Shown here: positions 35,909 through 44,984 of the stretch, one piece after another | Layout: each line of letters opens with the position of its first letter | How positions within the stretch are numbered: position 1 is the first letter of the stretch | From: Acidobacteriota bacterium | Lineage (GTDB): Bacteria > Acidobacteriota > Terriglobia > Bryobacterales > Bryobacteraceae | NCBI GenBank assembly: GCA_018268715.1 | Contig: JAFDVZ010000002.1 | Span: 367,632 to 431,631 of the forward strand | Length of the DNA stretch: 64,000 bases | Direction of reading: 5' to 3' | Program-made: the position numbers and the translations under genes | The notes under the pieces: generated by a model | Told to the model about the DNA's origin: nothing | Database searches by the model: none | Seen by the model: the letters and a program-made list of their open reading frames with translations, nothing else

Positions 35909-36415
35909 TTAGTACGCGGCGGATTCCTGCGGAATCTCAAGTGTCGAGATGGACGCCATTACGGATTTGACCAGCTTGGAATATTCCCGGCGCGGGTTGT
36001 AAATCCGCAGTTTCTGGTCTGTTGTTTTTTCACGGTAGACGTCGGAGGCGCCCAGTTTGTGGGCGACATAGTGGATTCCCGCGCGCACCGACTTGAACTT
36101 CCCCTTGCAGGAATTCCAGCCGAAGATGTTGTTGTTCTGGAACGCCTTGCCGCCGCTCGACTCGACGAACGAGATGCTGGGCAACAGGCGCCAGTCCAGA
36201 TCGTTCTGATCGGCCGCAAGGATGAAATCCTCGGCGTAACGTGTTATCGGACAATCTCTTTCGACCAGGAACTGCTTCAGTCGCACCAGCCTTGCATCTG
36301 ACTTGGGCTTAGCGGCGGGACGGGGTTTCCCCGGCGCGGGCTGGCATAAATTCGTCGCCAAAGGCGTGGCCAAGAGGCCTGCAAACACTACGATCCGCTT
36401 AGTTACGGTTCCCAA
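35909..36415 (-). CDS. Exported glucosaminidase/lysozyme-like protein
   Basis: 168 residues from a TTG start with GAGAGGAG five nt upstream. A signal peptide (IVVFAGLLATPLATNLCQ) precedes a lysozyme-like domain: YAEDFILAADQNDLDWRLLP, then SISFVESSGGKAFQNNNIFGW with the candidate catalytic Glu in FVESSGG, and VRAGIHYVAHKL. This is the bacterial endo-beta-N-acetylglucosaminidase-like (LysM-phage type) layout. It probably trims peptidoglycan. Confidence 0.78.
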   Translation of the reverse strand: MGTVTKRIVVFAGLLATPLATNLCQPAPGKPRPAAKPKSDARLVRLKQFLVERDCPITRYAEDFILAADQNDLDWRLLPSISFVESSGGKAFQNNNIFGWNSCKGKFKSVRAGIHYVAHKLGASDVYREKTTDQKLRIYNPRREYSKLVKSVMASISTLEIPQESAAY

Positions 36416-36526
36416 ATGATCTCCTCTCAGAAGTGGGCAAGCACAGACGCCGGATAATGGGAGATACGTGGCAGCGCCTGCTGTGGGGTCTGGAAAAGGT
36501 ACGGCGGAATACTTACATATTGTCTA

Positions 36527-36535
36527 ATTATAGCA
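36527..36535 (-). promoter_or_regulatory. Extended -10 (TGCTATAAT) on the minus strand
   Basis: TGnTATAAT is a perfect extended -10. It lies 112 nt upstream of the TTG start of the glucosaminidase-like gene, implying a leader of about 105 nt. No clear -35 is visible, as is allowed for extended -10 promoters. Confidence 0.55.
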
Positions 36536-36641
36536 GAGCGTCGAACGGCGGTTCCGACGCATCATGTAAGATATTCGGCGTATATCGGGAACCGGTCGAT
36601 TACGGACATTTTGGTCGAAAATTCCAATCCTGGGATGGGGC

Positions 36642-36694
36642 AAAAAGAAACGGGCGTCGCGCCGCCGGACCACGCCGGCGAACGGGCGCCCGTT
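36642..36694 (-). terminator. Rho-independent terminator of the small secreted protein gene
   Basis: On the minus strand an outer 8-bp stem (36687-36694 with 36649-36656) encloses a second 6-bp stem (36675-36680 with 36663-36668). A T-rich run (TTTCTTTTTG, 36641-36650) overlaps and follows the closing arm. It begins 15 nt after the stop codon of the upstream gene. Confidence 0.7.
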
Positions 36695-36708
36695 CAGGAA
36701 TCCGTTGC

Positions 36709-37077
36709 TTATTTCGAGCGCTTCAAACTCATTTCACGAGGCTCGCCGCCCTCGCGGGTGATGCTGAGCTTCAGATCGTCGCCGGAGACCTTGCCGGTGT
36801 AGTGCATGGTCATCGAATTGCCCTGAAACTCGCGGGTGACGTCGAAGCTGATGTTGTCGCCATCGACCTTGCCGTTGGAAATCTTGATCTCGCCACCGCG
36901 GCCGGTGGTGGAGCCGTTCAGGGTCGACCCGTCGGCGGCGAATGTGAACGTCACAGGACGGGAGCCGTTGGGAGTCTGCATTTCACCGGTCCACTTGCCG
37001 TCGATGCTGGCGGCGAGGGCGGAGACGGTCATTAAAGCGGCCACGAGGGTCGCCATCAGAAGGGAGCGTAGGGTCAT
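36709..37077 (-). CDS. Small secreted beta-barrel-like protein of unknown function
   Basis: 122 residues. A signal peptide (LLMATLVAALMTVSALAA) is followed by a short all-beta domain starting IDGKWTGEMQTPNG and containing VTFTFAADGSTLNGSTTG, KISNGKVDGDNISFDVT and MHYTGKVSGDDLKLSI. This spacing of Gly-Trp strands resembles lipocalin-like or DUF-type beta sandwiches often found in Acidobacteria. A strong GAGGAGGA precedes the ATG. A good terminator follows. It is a single-gene unit. Confidence 0.75.
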   Translation of the reverse strand: MTLRSLLMATLVAALMTVSALAASIDGKWTGEMQTPNGSRPVTFTFAADGSTLNGSTTGRGGEIKISNGKVDGDNISFDVTREFQGNSMTMHYTGKVSGDDLKLSITREGGEPREMSLKRSK

Positions 37078-37275
37078 CTTGTATGGGTCCTCCTCAGAGA
37101 GGTTACAGACGCTAAGGCGCCCGGTCGGGGGCGCCAGGTTACGCGTGCGGATGGAGTCGAGCCCTGCATTTACAAAGCGTTACCCGGGGGGACCCGGATA
37201 AAGGGGGTGGATTGGGGCGAAACCCGTGGAGTTGGTCGGGCGTCCGATTGTATGGAATTCTGGGGGCAGAAGTGG

Positions 37276-39030
37276 ATGTATAAGCTGTGTGTGTGCCTGC
37301 TGGGTCTGGTGTCGCAGGCCGCCGATGTGCGGGTTGAACGGACGGAAGTCCCTGGCGGCGGCGAGCTGGTGACGTACTTCAGAACCGTGATGGACCCGGC
37401 GTCCGGAGCATCGGAGGTCCCCCTGGTGAGCATCCTGCGGGACACCATGGGCGACGCCAATCCGGAAAACGACCAACTGCGCAACGTCTGGGCCTTCACC
37501 TACACGCGCCCCTCCGTGTTCAAGCGCCTGGCCGCCAGCGTTCCCTTCCTCTATGAACGGATGGGCCGCTCGAGCGGCAACGGGGCGCCGCCTCCCATCG
37601 TGGACATCGCCGCAGCAGGCAAGGGGACGATTCCCCGCCTGGCTTCGAACCTGGCCCAGACCAACGCCTTCGACCCGCTGGGCATGCCGTACCGGGCCAC
37701 CACGCGCGCCTACCGCTCGCGAGCCGCCGAGTATCGCACCATGCAAATCTGGCGGACGCTGGACGTGCTTTCGACCGATGGCGCCGACTCGCATGGCCTT
37801 ACTGAATCCGAACTGACCGAGGTTCGCGGGCGGGTTCTGCTGGCGCGCCGGCTGTTCGGCGGATGGGTGAGGTCGCGGTATATGGCGCCGGCCTGGAATC
37901 GGTTTGAGACGGCGTCGACGGAGGATCGGGGCCGCAATTGGGAAATGCTGCGGCAGAGGGCCGAGGAGAACCGGCTCTACTTCCAGCCGCTCGACCGGAA
38001 CGGCCGTCCCGCGTTCGCCATCGTGTGGTTCGACCGCGCCCTGGCGGGATCGGGCGGGCGCTTCGATTCGAAGTTTCTGGACATATCGGACCCGTTTCGC
38101 GACCCGCGGCTCGAGCGCTGGACCGAGTACTCGGAGACCTGGCAACTGGACGGCTCCGGATCGCCGGTCTCGCCGGGAACCGATGGGGCGTCGCCCGCCG
38201 AAATGATCCCGCTGGCGCTCTATGCGCTGGATCATCCGAAGGTCCCGCTGGTGCTGATCGATTTCCGCGATCCGGGCAAGCCGTGGCGCCGGGAGGCGGC
38301 CAAACGCGCCGCCGACGATATCGCGACGGGAGTGCTGGGATGGACCGGCTACGGTAATCTGTCGTACCTGGCGGCGAAGACCTCCTGGTCATTCGTCCAT
38401 CGCCGGCACGGCGGGGCGCTCGACCGGTCGGCCCGCCTCCGTGCGTATGTCCAACTGCGGCAGACGCTGATTTCCGATACACATATGGATGCGGCCCTGC
38501 GGAGAGACCTGTCGGCTCGCCTGGAACGGTTCGGTCTGAACCCGTTCGACAACGCATCGCACGCCGAGCAGGATATCGCGAGACGCCAGTATCAGGCGCT
38601 GATCGCCAAGGCGCGCGCCGGTGGGTTGGCGGCTAGCCTAGCCGATCAGCGGAACCGGGAGGTGGGTCCTCTCGTCCACCGGCCCTCCGTACGCCTGGCG
38701 CGGAAGGTGGCGACGGCGGTGACGTTGGGGGCTTATCGCCATCGGGATCCGCAGACAACTGAACTGCTGGCGCTGGTGGACAGGCGCCGGCGCGTCCATT
38801 GGCACATGCGGTACCTCGAGGGCGTGCTGGCGGCCGGGCCCAGGCCGGAAGTGGTGGCCGATATGCGGGCGGTCCGCCATTCGATGGACGAATTGACGGC
38901 GCTGTCGGCGGAAAACACGGAGCTGCGAAACGAAGTGGCGCAGTTGGTGTCCGCGATCATGGCCCGCAGCGACGAGGCCACTCGGGCCGAATGCCGACGT
39001 TGTCTCTCCCGGCTGGCCGATGTCCGGTAG
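37276..39030 (+). CDS. Exported protein of unknown function, coupled to a phosphatase-superfamily gene
   Basis: 584 residues from ATG 37276, which gives a clean short signal peptide (LCVCLLGLVSQAADV); ATG 37252 or 37207 would extend it. I recognise no domain. Residues 170-290 are beta/alpha mixed (RPAFAIVWFDRALAGSGGRF, PLVLIDFRDPGKPW). The C-terminal third is largely helical and ends in a coiled coil (MDELTALSAENTELRNEVAQ) and [12 protein letters not shown], with a CxxC pair. The stop overlaps the next gene's start by 11 nt, so it is translated with the alkaline-phosphatase-superfamily protein and may assist it. Confidence 0.7.
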   Translation: MYKLCVCLLGLVSQAADVRVERTEVPGGGELVTYFRTVMDPASGASEVPLVSILRDTMGDANPENDQLRNVWAFTYTRPSVFKRLAASVPFLYERMGRSSGNGAPPPIVDIAAAGKGTIPRLASNLAQTNAFDPLGMPYRATTRAYRSRAAEYRTMQIWRTLDVLSTDGADSHGLTESELTEVRGRVLLARRLFGGWVRSRYMAPAWNRFETASTEDRGRNWEMLRQRAEENRLYFQPLDRNGRPAFAIVWFDRALAGSGGRFDSKFLDISDPFRDPRLERWTEYSETWQLDGSGSPVSPGTDGASPAEMIPLALYALDHPKVPLVLIDFRDPGKPWRREAAKRAADDIATGVLGWTGYGNLSYLAAKTSWSFVHRRHGGALDRSARLRAYVQLRQTLISDTHMDAALRRDLSARLERFGLNPFDNASHAEQDIARRQYQALIAKARAGGLAASLADQRNREVGPLVHRPSVRLARKVATAVTLGAYRHRDPQTTELLALVDRRRRVHWHMRYLEGVLAAGPRPEVVADMRAVRHSMDELTALSAENTELRNEVAQLVSAIMARSDEATRAECRRCLSRLADVR

Positions 39031-41416
39031 CTGGGGCAGGCTGGCGGCGATCGCCCTGCTGGGGGCGGGAGCGCTGGGAGCGGCGCAGGCTAAGCGCGTC
39101 GTCATCGTCAAAGTGGACGGGCTGGGGGCGAGCGTCCTTGAACATTACCTGGCCGCCCGCAATCCCGCCACCGGCAAGAGCCGGCTGCCGTGGATCGATT
39201 ACGTGTTCGTCCAAAATGGCGCGCGGGTGGCGAACTTCTACGTGCGGGGCATCAGCCTGAGTGTGCCGTCCTGGTCGATGCTGGACAGCGGCCGGCCGCC
39301 GGTGATTCGAGGAAACGCCGAGTTCGACCGTCTTACGGGTCGAATCTACGACTACATGAACTTCTTCCCGTTCTACTTCCTGAACGCCCGCAATTCGCGC
39401 GCCGATATGCCGGGCGTGGAGGTTCTGGACGAGGCTGGGATTCCGCTTTTCATCGACGAATACCAGCCGATCGAGTGCCTGCAGGCGATGGAGCTGTTTC
39501 AGCGCGGGGTGCGGTGGCGGACGCTCAAGTCCACGCTGCCCGAGAAGTTCAGCCGGACTCCCCGGGCGCTGTTCGACGAATGGCAGATCGGGTTTCGGGT
39601 GATCGACGCGGTGGCCGAGCAGCAGGAGCGCGAGCTGATCGCCGCGCTGGCGCAGGATCGCGCGTTGTACCTGGACCTCTTCGTGGGCGATTACGACCAC
39701 ACGGCGCACCTGACCAACGACGAGCCTTCCATTGTCCGGGTGCTCGACAAGGTGGACCGCCTGATCGGCCACATCTGGGGAGCGATCGAGCAGAGTCCGC
39801 TTGGCGCGCAAACGGTGCTGGCGTTGGTGTCGGACCATGGAATGAATTCCGATCCGTCCGCGTACAGCCAGGGCTACAACCTGCTCAATTTCTTTGGCAG
39901 CGCGGCCGGCGGTGGCCACCACGTGCTGACCAACCGGCATCCGGAAGCCGATTACAAGCTTCGCGGCCTGGATCCGTTCGTTTCGCGGGTGGTGACCCCG
40001 AGCAAGGAGTCCTTCTACCTGCGCGATGAAGCGGATGAGTACCCGACCGCCTGGATGGATCTGGACGGGAACGAGCGGGCGTCCATTTACCTGCGCAACA
40101 GCGACATCAACGCGATGCACATCCTGGCGAAACAGCCGCGCGCCGTGGCGGTGCCCGAACTTGTGCGAATCATCGACGCCCATCGGCGGGACTGGCGGCG
40201 GACCGCGGCGGAGCTCGACGACGAACTGCCGGCGCTTGAGCGGGCCGTCGCGCGGAAACGCCTCGCGCTAGGGCCACAGCCGAAGCATCTGACTCGCGCA
40301 CAGTACGCAGCCGGGGTGCTGGACGGTTGGGTGCGCCTGAAGGCTTTCATCGAACTGTGCGAGCGGCACTATCGGGACTATCGGGAGTATCGCCGCTGGC
40401 TGGGCGTCGTGCTGGAGGCGCGGGAAGGGGACATCGCATCCGGCCGGTTGAAGGCCGACGCGTTGATCCCGAAAGGCGTTTCGCTCGATCGCAACTCCGT
40501 CTATCAGTTGCAGAACTACGTGGTGAACGCCGCGGGGCCCCAGGGGCGGTTTGAACGGCTTAACTACTTCGATCTGCTGGCGGGAATCCGGGTCCGCAAT
40601 AACGTCCAGCGCGGCGTTTCGTCGAAGCCCGTGGACTTCATCGCGACCGAAATTGCGCTTGCGGCGATCGCTCCGGCGCTTGCGGCCGACGAGCGGCCGG
40701 ATTGCGACGCGGTCTGGCTGTACGGTAGCCGCGATCGGCAGGCGCTGATCCTGTCGAGGCGAAACAGCCGGGCGCTGCGATATCTGCCGGTGCGGAATCT
40801 GCGACAGGACGCGGCTGGCAGGATCGAGTTCGAACGGATGGAGTTTGTGCCGGGCCTTCCGCTGGGCTACCTGGAGGACGGCGCTTCGGCGGATTGGCTG
40901 GGCCGCTGGCATAAGGAAGCGGAGTGGCTCCAGAAGGTCCACCGGATGCGCTACTCCAACGGGATCATCGGGCTGGCGCAGCAGTTCGCGCCGTTCGAAA
41001 TCGGGGAGAAGGGCGAACTGTGGGAGGGCGCTGGGGCCGATACCCCCCTGTTGCGCCGATTCGCGGAGCGACTGCGCGACACTACCTCCGCCGATTTCAT
41101 GGTGGCGGCGAACGATCAGTGGAACTTTAACGTGCGCAGCTTCAATCCGGGCGGGAATCACGGCTCGTTCCTGCGGATCTCGACGCATTCGACGCTGATG
41201 TTCGCCGGTGCGGGTATCCCGAAAGGTGAAGTTGTCGAGACGCCCTACGACAGCCTCAGTTTCGTGCCGACGCTCGCGGCCCTGACGGGGCTCGGCAATC
41301 CACAGTCATACCCAGGGCCGGTTATCGAGGCTGTGATATCCTCACCGCAGCGGAGGGACGCGCATGGATCGCAGGACTGCGGCCGACTATCCTCAGGAAC
41401 TGCTCAACCTTTTTGA
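39020..41416 (+). CDS. Exported alkaline-phosphatase-superfamily protein (phosphodiesterase/pyrophosphatase type)
   Basis: 798 residues. A signal peptide ([16 protein letters not shown]) precedes an alkaline-phosphatase-fold catalytic domain. Predicted metal ligands and nucleophile are Asp33 (VKVDGLG), Ser81 in SLSVPSWSM, the pair in [16 protein letters not shown], and the late His in GNHGSFL. A long helical insertion (about 370-560) separates the ligands. The substrate could be a phosphodiester, sulfate or phosphonate. It overlaps the gene before by 11 nt and the gene after by 53 nt, placing it in a tight four-gene run. Confidence 0.85.
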   Translation: MSGSWGRLAAIALLGAGALGAAQAKRVVIVKVDGLGASVLEHYLAARNPATGKSRLPWIDYVFVQNGARVANFYVRGISLSVPSWSMLDSGRPPVIRGNAEFDRLTGRIYDYMNFFPFYFLNARNSRADMPGVEVLDEAGIPLFIDEYQPIECLQAMELFQRGVRWRTLKSTLPEKFSRTPRALFDEWQIGFRVIDAVAEQQERELIAALAQDRALYLDLFVGDYDHTAHLTNDEPSIVRVLDKVDRLIGHIWGAIEQSPLGAQTVLALVSDHGMNSDPSAYSQGYNLLNFFGSAAGGGHHVLTNRHPEADYKLRGLDPFVSRVVTPSKESFYLRDEADEYPTAWMDLDGNERASIYLRNSDINAMHILAKQPRAVAVPELVRIIDAHRRDWRRTAAELDDELPALERAVARKRLALGPQPKHLTRAQYAAGVLDGWVRLKAFIELCERHYRDYREYRRWLGVVLEAREGDIASGRLKADALIPKGVSLDRNSVYQLQNYVVNAAGPQGRFERLNYFDLLAGIRVRNNVQRGVSSKPVDFIATEIALAAIAPALAADERPDCDAVWLYGSRDRQALILSRRNSRALRYLPVRNLRQDAAGRIEFERMEFVPGLPLGYLEDGASADWLGRWHKEAEWLQKVHRMRYSNGIIGLAQQFAPFEIGEKGELWEGAGADTPLLRRFAERLRDTTSADFMVAANDQWNFNVRSFNPGGNHGSFLRISTHSTLMFAGAGIPKGEVVETPYDSLSFVPTLAALTGLGNPQSYPGPVIEAVISSPQRRDAHGSQDCGRLSSGTAQPF

Positions 41417-42257
41417 CCTGTACGTTCACGGCGACATCGACCGCCGAGCCTTTCTGGACGGCGCCAAACGCTACGCCACCGCCGGCGTGACGGCGGCCGC
41501 CATCTTCGAGAGTCTACGGCCCAATTACGCCTGGGCCCAGCAGGTGGCCAAGGACGACGCGCGCATCAAGACCGGCTACGAGACCGTGCCGTCGCCTGAG
41601 GGCAACAAGGAGATTCGCGGGTATCTGGCGCGTCCGGCGAAGGCGTCCGGGAAGGCTCCCGGCGTGCTGGTGGTGCATGAGAATCGCGGATTGAATCCTT
41701 ATATTGAGGATGTCGCGCGTCGGTTGGGGACGGAAGGCTACATCGCCTTCGCGCCGGACGGGCTGACGAGCGTGGGCGGATATCCGGGCGACGATGAGAA
41801 GGGCGGGGCCGCCTTCCGCACGGTGGATCGCAACAAGATGCTTGAGGATTTCCTGGCGGCGGCGCGCTGGCTGAAGGCGCGGTCCGACTGCACGGGCAGG
41901 ATCGGCGTGGTGGGGTTCTGCTTCGGCGGCGGGGTGGCGAATACGCTCGCGGTCCGTATGGGAGACGCCCTGTCGGCGGCCGTCCCGTTCTATGGGGGAC
42001 AGCCTCCGGCCGCCGATGTAGCCAGGATCAAGGCGCCGCTGCTGATCCATTACGCCGGACTCGACACGCGGGTCAACGCGGGTTGGCCGGCCTATGAAGA
42101 GGCGCTCAAGGCCAATCACGCGACGTATTCGGCCTATATCTACGACGGCGTGAATCACGGCTTCCACAACGACACCACGCCGCGCTACGACGAGGCGGCC
42201 GCGAAGCTCGCGTGGCGGCGGACGCTCGAGTTCTTCCGCCAGCATCTGCGGGGATGA
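41364..42257 (+). CDS. Dienelactone hydrolase family protein
   Basis: 297 residues. An N-terminal helical region with [21 protein letters not shown] suggests a twin-arginine-like or anchor segment in place of a classical signal. The alpha/beta-hydrolase core has the DLH triad: Cys186 in GFCFGGG, Asp234 in YAGLDTRV and His265 in DGVNHGFHN, with the partner Glu106 in VHENRGL. GGAGGG lies about eight nt before the ATG, inside the end of the preceding gene. The 53-nt overlap with that gene is long and points to coupling. Confidence 0.88.
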   Translation: MDRRTAADYPQELLNLFDLYVHGDIDRRAFLDGAKRYATAGVTAAAIFESLRPNYAWAQQVAKDDARIKTGYETVPSPEGNKEIRGYLARPAKASGKAPGVLVVHENRGLNPYIEDVARRLGTEGYIAFAPDGLTSVGGYPGDDEKGGAAFRTVDRNKMLEDFLAAARWLKARSDCTGRIGVVGFCFGGGVANTLAVRMGDALSAAVPFYGGQPPAADVARIKAPLLIHYAGLDTRVNAGWPAYEEALKANHATYSAYIYDGVNHGFHNDTTPRYDEAAAKLAWRRTLEFFRQHLRG

Positions 42258-42261
42258 CGGC

Positions 42262-42747
42262 GTGCGCATCGGCCTGATCTCGGATACGCATGGGAGTCTG
42301 GACGAGGTGGTGGTCGACCATCTAAAGGAGTGCGACGAGATCTGGCACGCGGGCGATGTCGGCTCCGCCGAAGTTCTGAAGCAACTGAGCGCGATCAAGC
42401 CCTTGCGCGCGGTGTTCGGGAATATCGACGGCCCGGAGGTGACCGCGACCCTGCCGAGGGCGCTCGCCTGGGAGTCCGAAGGCGTCGGGATCTACATGAC
42501 GCACATCGCCGAGGAGGCGAAGGCGGAACTGAAAGAGCGCCGTCCCGATGTGTTCGTGTGCGGACACTCGCACATTCTGCGCGTGGCGCGGCAAACCGGC
42601 GGGTGGTTGTACATGAACCCGGGCGCCTGCGGGCATCAGGGTTTCCACCGAATGCGCACCATGCTGCGGTTCACCATTAGCGGCGGCCGGGTGCACGCGG
42701 TGGAAGCGGCGGAGCTCGGATTTCGAGGCAGGATCCGCCGTATATAA
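42262..42747 (+). CDS. YfcE-type metallophosphoesterase
   Basis: 161 residues from GTG 42262, four nt after the dienelactone hydrolase stop. Metal-binding motifs are LISDTHGS, HAGDVGS, VFGNIDG and VCGHSHI, in the spacing of the YfcE/MJ0936 family of small manganese phosphodiesterases. No signal peptide, so it is cytosolic. The end of the gene contains TATAAT, the likely promoter of the following kinase operon. Confidence 0.9.
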   Translation: MRIGLISDTHGSLDEVVVDHLKECDEIWHAGDVGSAEVLKQLSAIKPLRAVFGNIDGPEVTATLPRALAWESEGVGIYMTHIAEEAKAELKERRPDVFVCGHSHILRVARQTGGWLYMNPGACGHQGFHRMRTMLRFTISGGRVHAVEAAELGFRGRIRRI

Positions 42748-42748
42748 T
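42743..42748 (+). promoter_or_regulatory. Candidate -10 box (TATAAT) of the haem-kinase operon
   Basis: A perfect TATAAT lies over the stop codon of the phosphoesterase gene, 35 nt before the kinase GTG. The kinase start then has AGGAGG at 42771-42776. The -35 is not obvious. Confidence 0.5.
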
Positions 42749-42783
42749 CGGATTGGCCGATCCGAAATTCAGGAGGTCCTCAC

Positions 42784-44448
42784 GTGTTCAGGCGGCTCGC
42801 TCAGAGGCTGATCCTGGCGCTGACGGTGATTGTCATTATCATCGCCGCCATATCCGGACTGATCACAGTCCGCAGCCAGGAGCGGCAACTGCTCGACTCC
42901 ATGATCCTCGGCGCGGATCAGTTATCGCGCGGCATCGCCGCCGCCACCTGGCATGCGATGCTCGCCGACAACCGCAACTCGGCCTACTCCGTGATGCAGA
43001 CCATCGCGGAGAAGCAGGGCATCGACCGCATCCGCATCTTCAACCGGGACGGGATCGTGATGTACTCCACCGCGCCGGGCGAAACGGGCCGCACCCGCGT
43101 CGATAAGAGCTCCGAGGCGTGCGCTGTATGTCACGCCACGACGGAGCCCCGCATGGTGCTGGCCGCACATTCGCGCGCGCGTGTGTTCCGGTCCCCCATG
43201 GGGCACCGGTCCCTGGCCATGGTGACGCCGATCTACAATGAGCCCTCCTGCAGCCAGGCCGACTGCCATGCGCATCCAAAGTCGATTAAAGTCCTGGGCG
43301 TGCTGGAAGTGGCGCTGAGCATTCAGCCGGTGGATCACGAGGTGGCCGACATGAAGTGGCGCGCCTCCATCGTGACCGGAATCGAGATCCTGCTGATCAG
43401 CGTCTTCATCTTCTTCTTCACGCGGCGCTTCGTGGCGCGTCCGGTGCAGCAATTGGTGGAGGCGACCAAGGAGATCAGCGACATGCGCCTGGACACGCCG
43501 ATCGAGGTGAAGGGCGGCAGCCAGGAAATCGACGAACTGGCGTCCTCTTTCAGCGCCATGCGGCGACGCCTGAAGAGCGCGATGAACGAGCTGAATCAGT
43601 TTGCCGAGACGCTGGAGGCGAAGGTCACCGAGCGCACCGAGCAGTTGCAGCAGGCGCAGAAGAAGCTGATGCAGACCGACCGTCTGGCCTCGCTCGGGCA
43701 GCTTTCGGCGAGCGTCGCGCACGAAATCAACAATCCCGTGTCGGGCGTGCTGAATCTGGCGATGCTGATGCAGAGGATCCTCAAGGACGACGGCATCCCC
43801 AAGGAGCGCATTCCGGAGTTCCGCAAGTACCTGACCCAGGTGATCCACGAGACGACGCGGGTGGGCCGGATTGTTTCGGACCTGCTGTCGTTCTCGCGGC
43901 GATCGAAGCCTCAGCGCAGCCTGGCGGGCCTGAACCGGATCACACGATCGACGGTGTCGCTGGTGGCGCACAAAGCGAAGCTGGCGGGCGTCGAGTTGGA
44001 GACGAAACTCGACGAAACGTTGCCCGATATCCCGTGCGACAGTTCGCAGATTCAGCAGGTGGTGTTGAACCTAGTGATGAACGCGATCGAAGCGACGCAG
44101 GGCAAGGCCGGTCGCGTGGAGGTGCTCACGAAGCTCGGGCCGAACCGCGACGCGGTGGTGCTGACGGTGGCCGACAACGGGGAAGGCATCCCGCCGGAGA
44201 ACCTGTCGAAGATATTCGACCCGTTCTTCACCACCAAGCCCGAGGGGAAGGGAGTCGGGCTCGGCCTGGCCGTATTGTACGGTATCGTGGAAGCGCATGG
44301 CGGAGAAGTGGATGTCAAAAGCGAGGTCGGCTCCGGAACAATCTTCACGGTGCGATTGCCGCTTACAGCGCCGGACCCGTCGCCCGGCGTCGTTCAACTT
44401 CCGATGACGGCGCCGGTGGGTACCGCGAGTGCGAACCGTATGGATTAG
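42784..44448 (+). CDS. Membrane sensor histidine kinase with two c-type haem motifs
   Basis: 554 residues, GTG start behind AGGAGGTCC. TM1 is at 8-28 and TM2 at about 196-213, bracketing a periplasmic sensor domain. That domain has CxxCH at 113-117 (EACAVCHA) and a Cx4CH at 156-162 (CSQADCH), so two covalent haems are likely. HAMP (about 214-268) and a coiled coil follow. HisKA has His313 (VAHEINNP), and HATPase has VLNLVMNAIEAT, DNGEGIPP and GKGVGLGL. It would sense redox or a gas. The partner is probably the NtrC-type regulator two genes downstream. Confidence 0.9.
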   Translation: MFRRLAQRLILALTVIVIIIAAISGLITVRSQERQLLDSMILGADQLSRGIAAATWHAMLADNRNSAYSVMQTIAEKQGIDRIRIFNRDGIVMYSTAPGETGRTRVDKSSEACAVCHATTEPRMVLAAHSRARVFRSPMGHRSLAMVTPIYNEPSCSQADCHAHPKSIKVLGVLEVALSIQPVDHEVADMKWRASIVTGIEILLISVFIFFFTRRFVARPVQQLVEATKEISDMRLDTPIEVKGGSQEIDELASSFSAMRRRLKSAMNELNQFAETLEAKVTERTEQLQQAQKKLMQTDRLASLGQLSASVAHEINNPVSGVLNLAMLMQRILKDDGIPKERIPEFRKYLTQVIHETTRVGRIVSDLLSFSRRSKPQRSLAGLNRITRSTVSLVAHKAKLAGVELETKLDETLPDIPCDSSQIQQVVLNLVMNAIEATQGKAGRVEVLTKLGPNRDAVVLTVADNGEGIPPENLSKIFDPFFTTKPEGKGVGLGLAVLYGIVEAHGGEVDVKSEVGSGTIFTVRLPLTAPDPSPGVVQLPMTAPVGTASANRMD

Positions 44449-44965
44449 GGCGATCGGAGCGGTCATGGAAGAGGACGTCTCCGCCATCGAAGCGGGCGCC
44501 GCGCGGCTGCTGGGAGTGGAGGTTCGGCGGCTGGGGCCGCTGCCCGAGCCGGACTACGCATTCGACGTTCGCCGCGGGCAGTACAGTTCGGTGGCCGTGA
44601 TGCGCGCGTTTGCCGCGGCGGCGCCCGCCGGCGACGCGAAAGTGGTCGGAATCTGCGAGCGGGATCTGTTCATCCCGATGCTGACGTTCGTGTTTGGGCA
44701 GGCGCAACTGGGCGGAAGGCTCGCCATTGTGTCTCTTGCGCGCCTCCGCCAGGAGTTTTACGGTCTGCCGGCGGACCGGACGGCGTTCCTCAGCAGGGCG
44801 CTCAAGGAAGTAGCGCACGAGGTGGGTCATACATTCGGGCTGGCGCACTGCCCGGATCAGGCATGTTCCATGTCGGTATCCACCGACATCCGGCAGGTGG
44901 ATGGGAAGCGCGCCGAATACTGCCGGTCTTGCGCGGCGGTGGTCCGCGAGTTGACGGCGCGGTGA
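44429..44965 (+). CDS. Archaemetzincin-like metalloprotease
   Basis: 178 residues from GTG 44429, which overlaps the kinase gene by 20 nt. The archaemetzincin signature is complete: HEVGHTFGLAHC with ligands His130, His134 and His140, catalytic Glu131 and Cys141, then Cys146, the Met-turn CSM, and a final CRSC pair (Cys165, Cys168). The N-terminus VWIRAIGAVMEEDVSAIEAG matches the family start. No signal peptide, so it is cytosolic. The substrates of bacterial members are unknown. Sitting between a kinase and its regulator suggests a role in their signalling, but this is inference. Confidence 0.9.
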   Translation: MRTVWIRAIGAVMEEDVSAIEAGAARLLGVEVRRLGPLPEPDYAFDVRRGQYSSVAVMRAFAAAAPAGDAKVVGICERDLFIPMLTFVFGQAQLGGRLAIVSLARLRQEFYGLPADRTAFLSRALKEVAHEVGHTFGLAHCPDQACSMSVSTDIRQVDGKRAEYCRSCAAVVRELTAR

Positions 44966-44984
44966 GTAGGAAGCGGGAAAACGG

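Larger units (their letters stand above)
36416..36708. other. 293-bp intergenic region with promoter and terminator
   Basis: It holds the upstream region of the glucosaminidase-like gene (extended -10 at 36527-36535) and the downstream terminator of the small secreted protein (36642-36694). No gene is seen in it. Confidence 0.6.
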
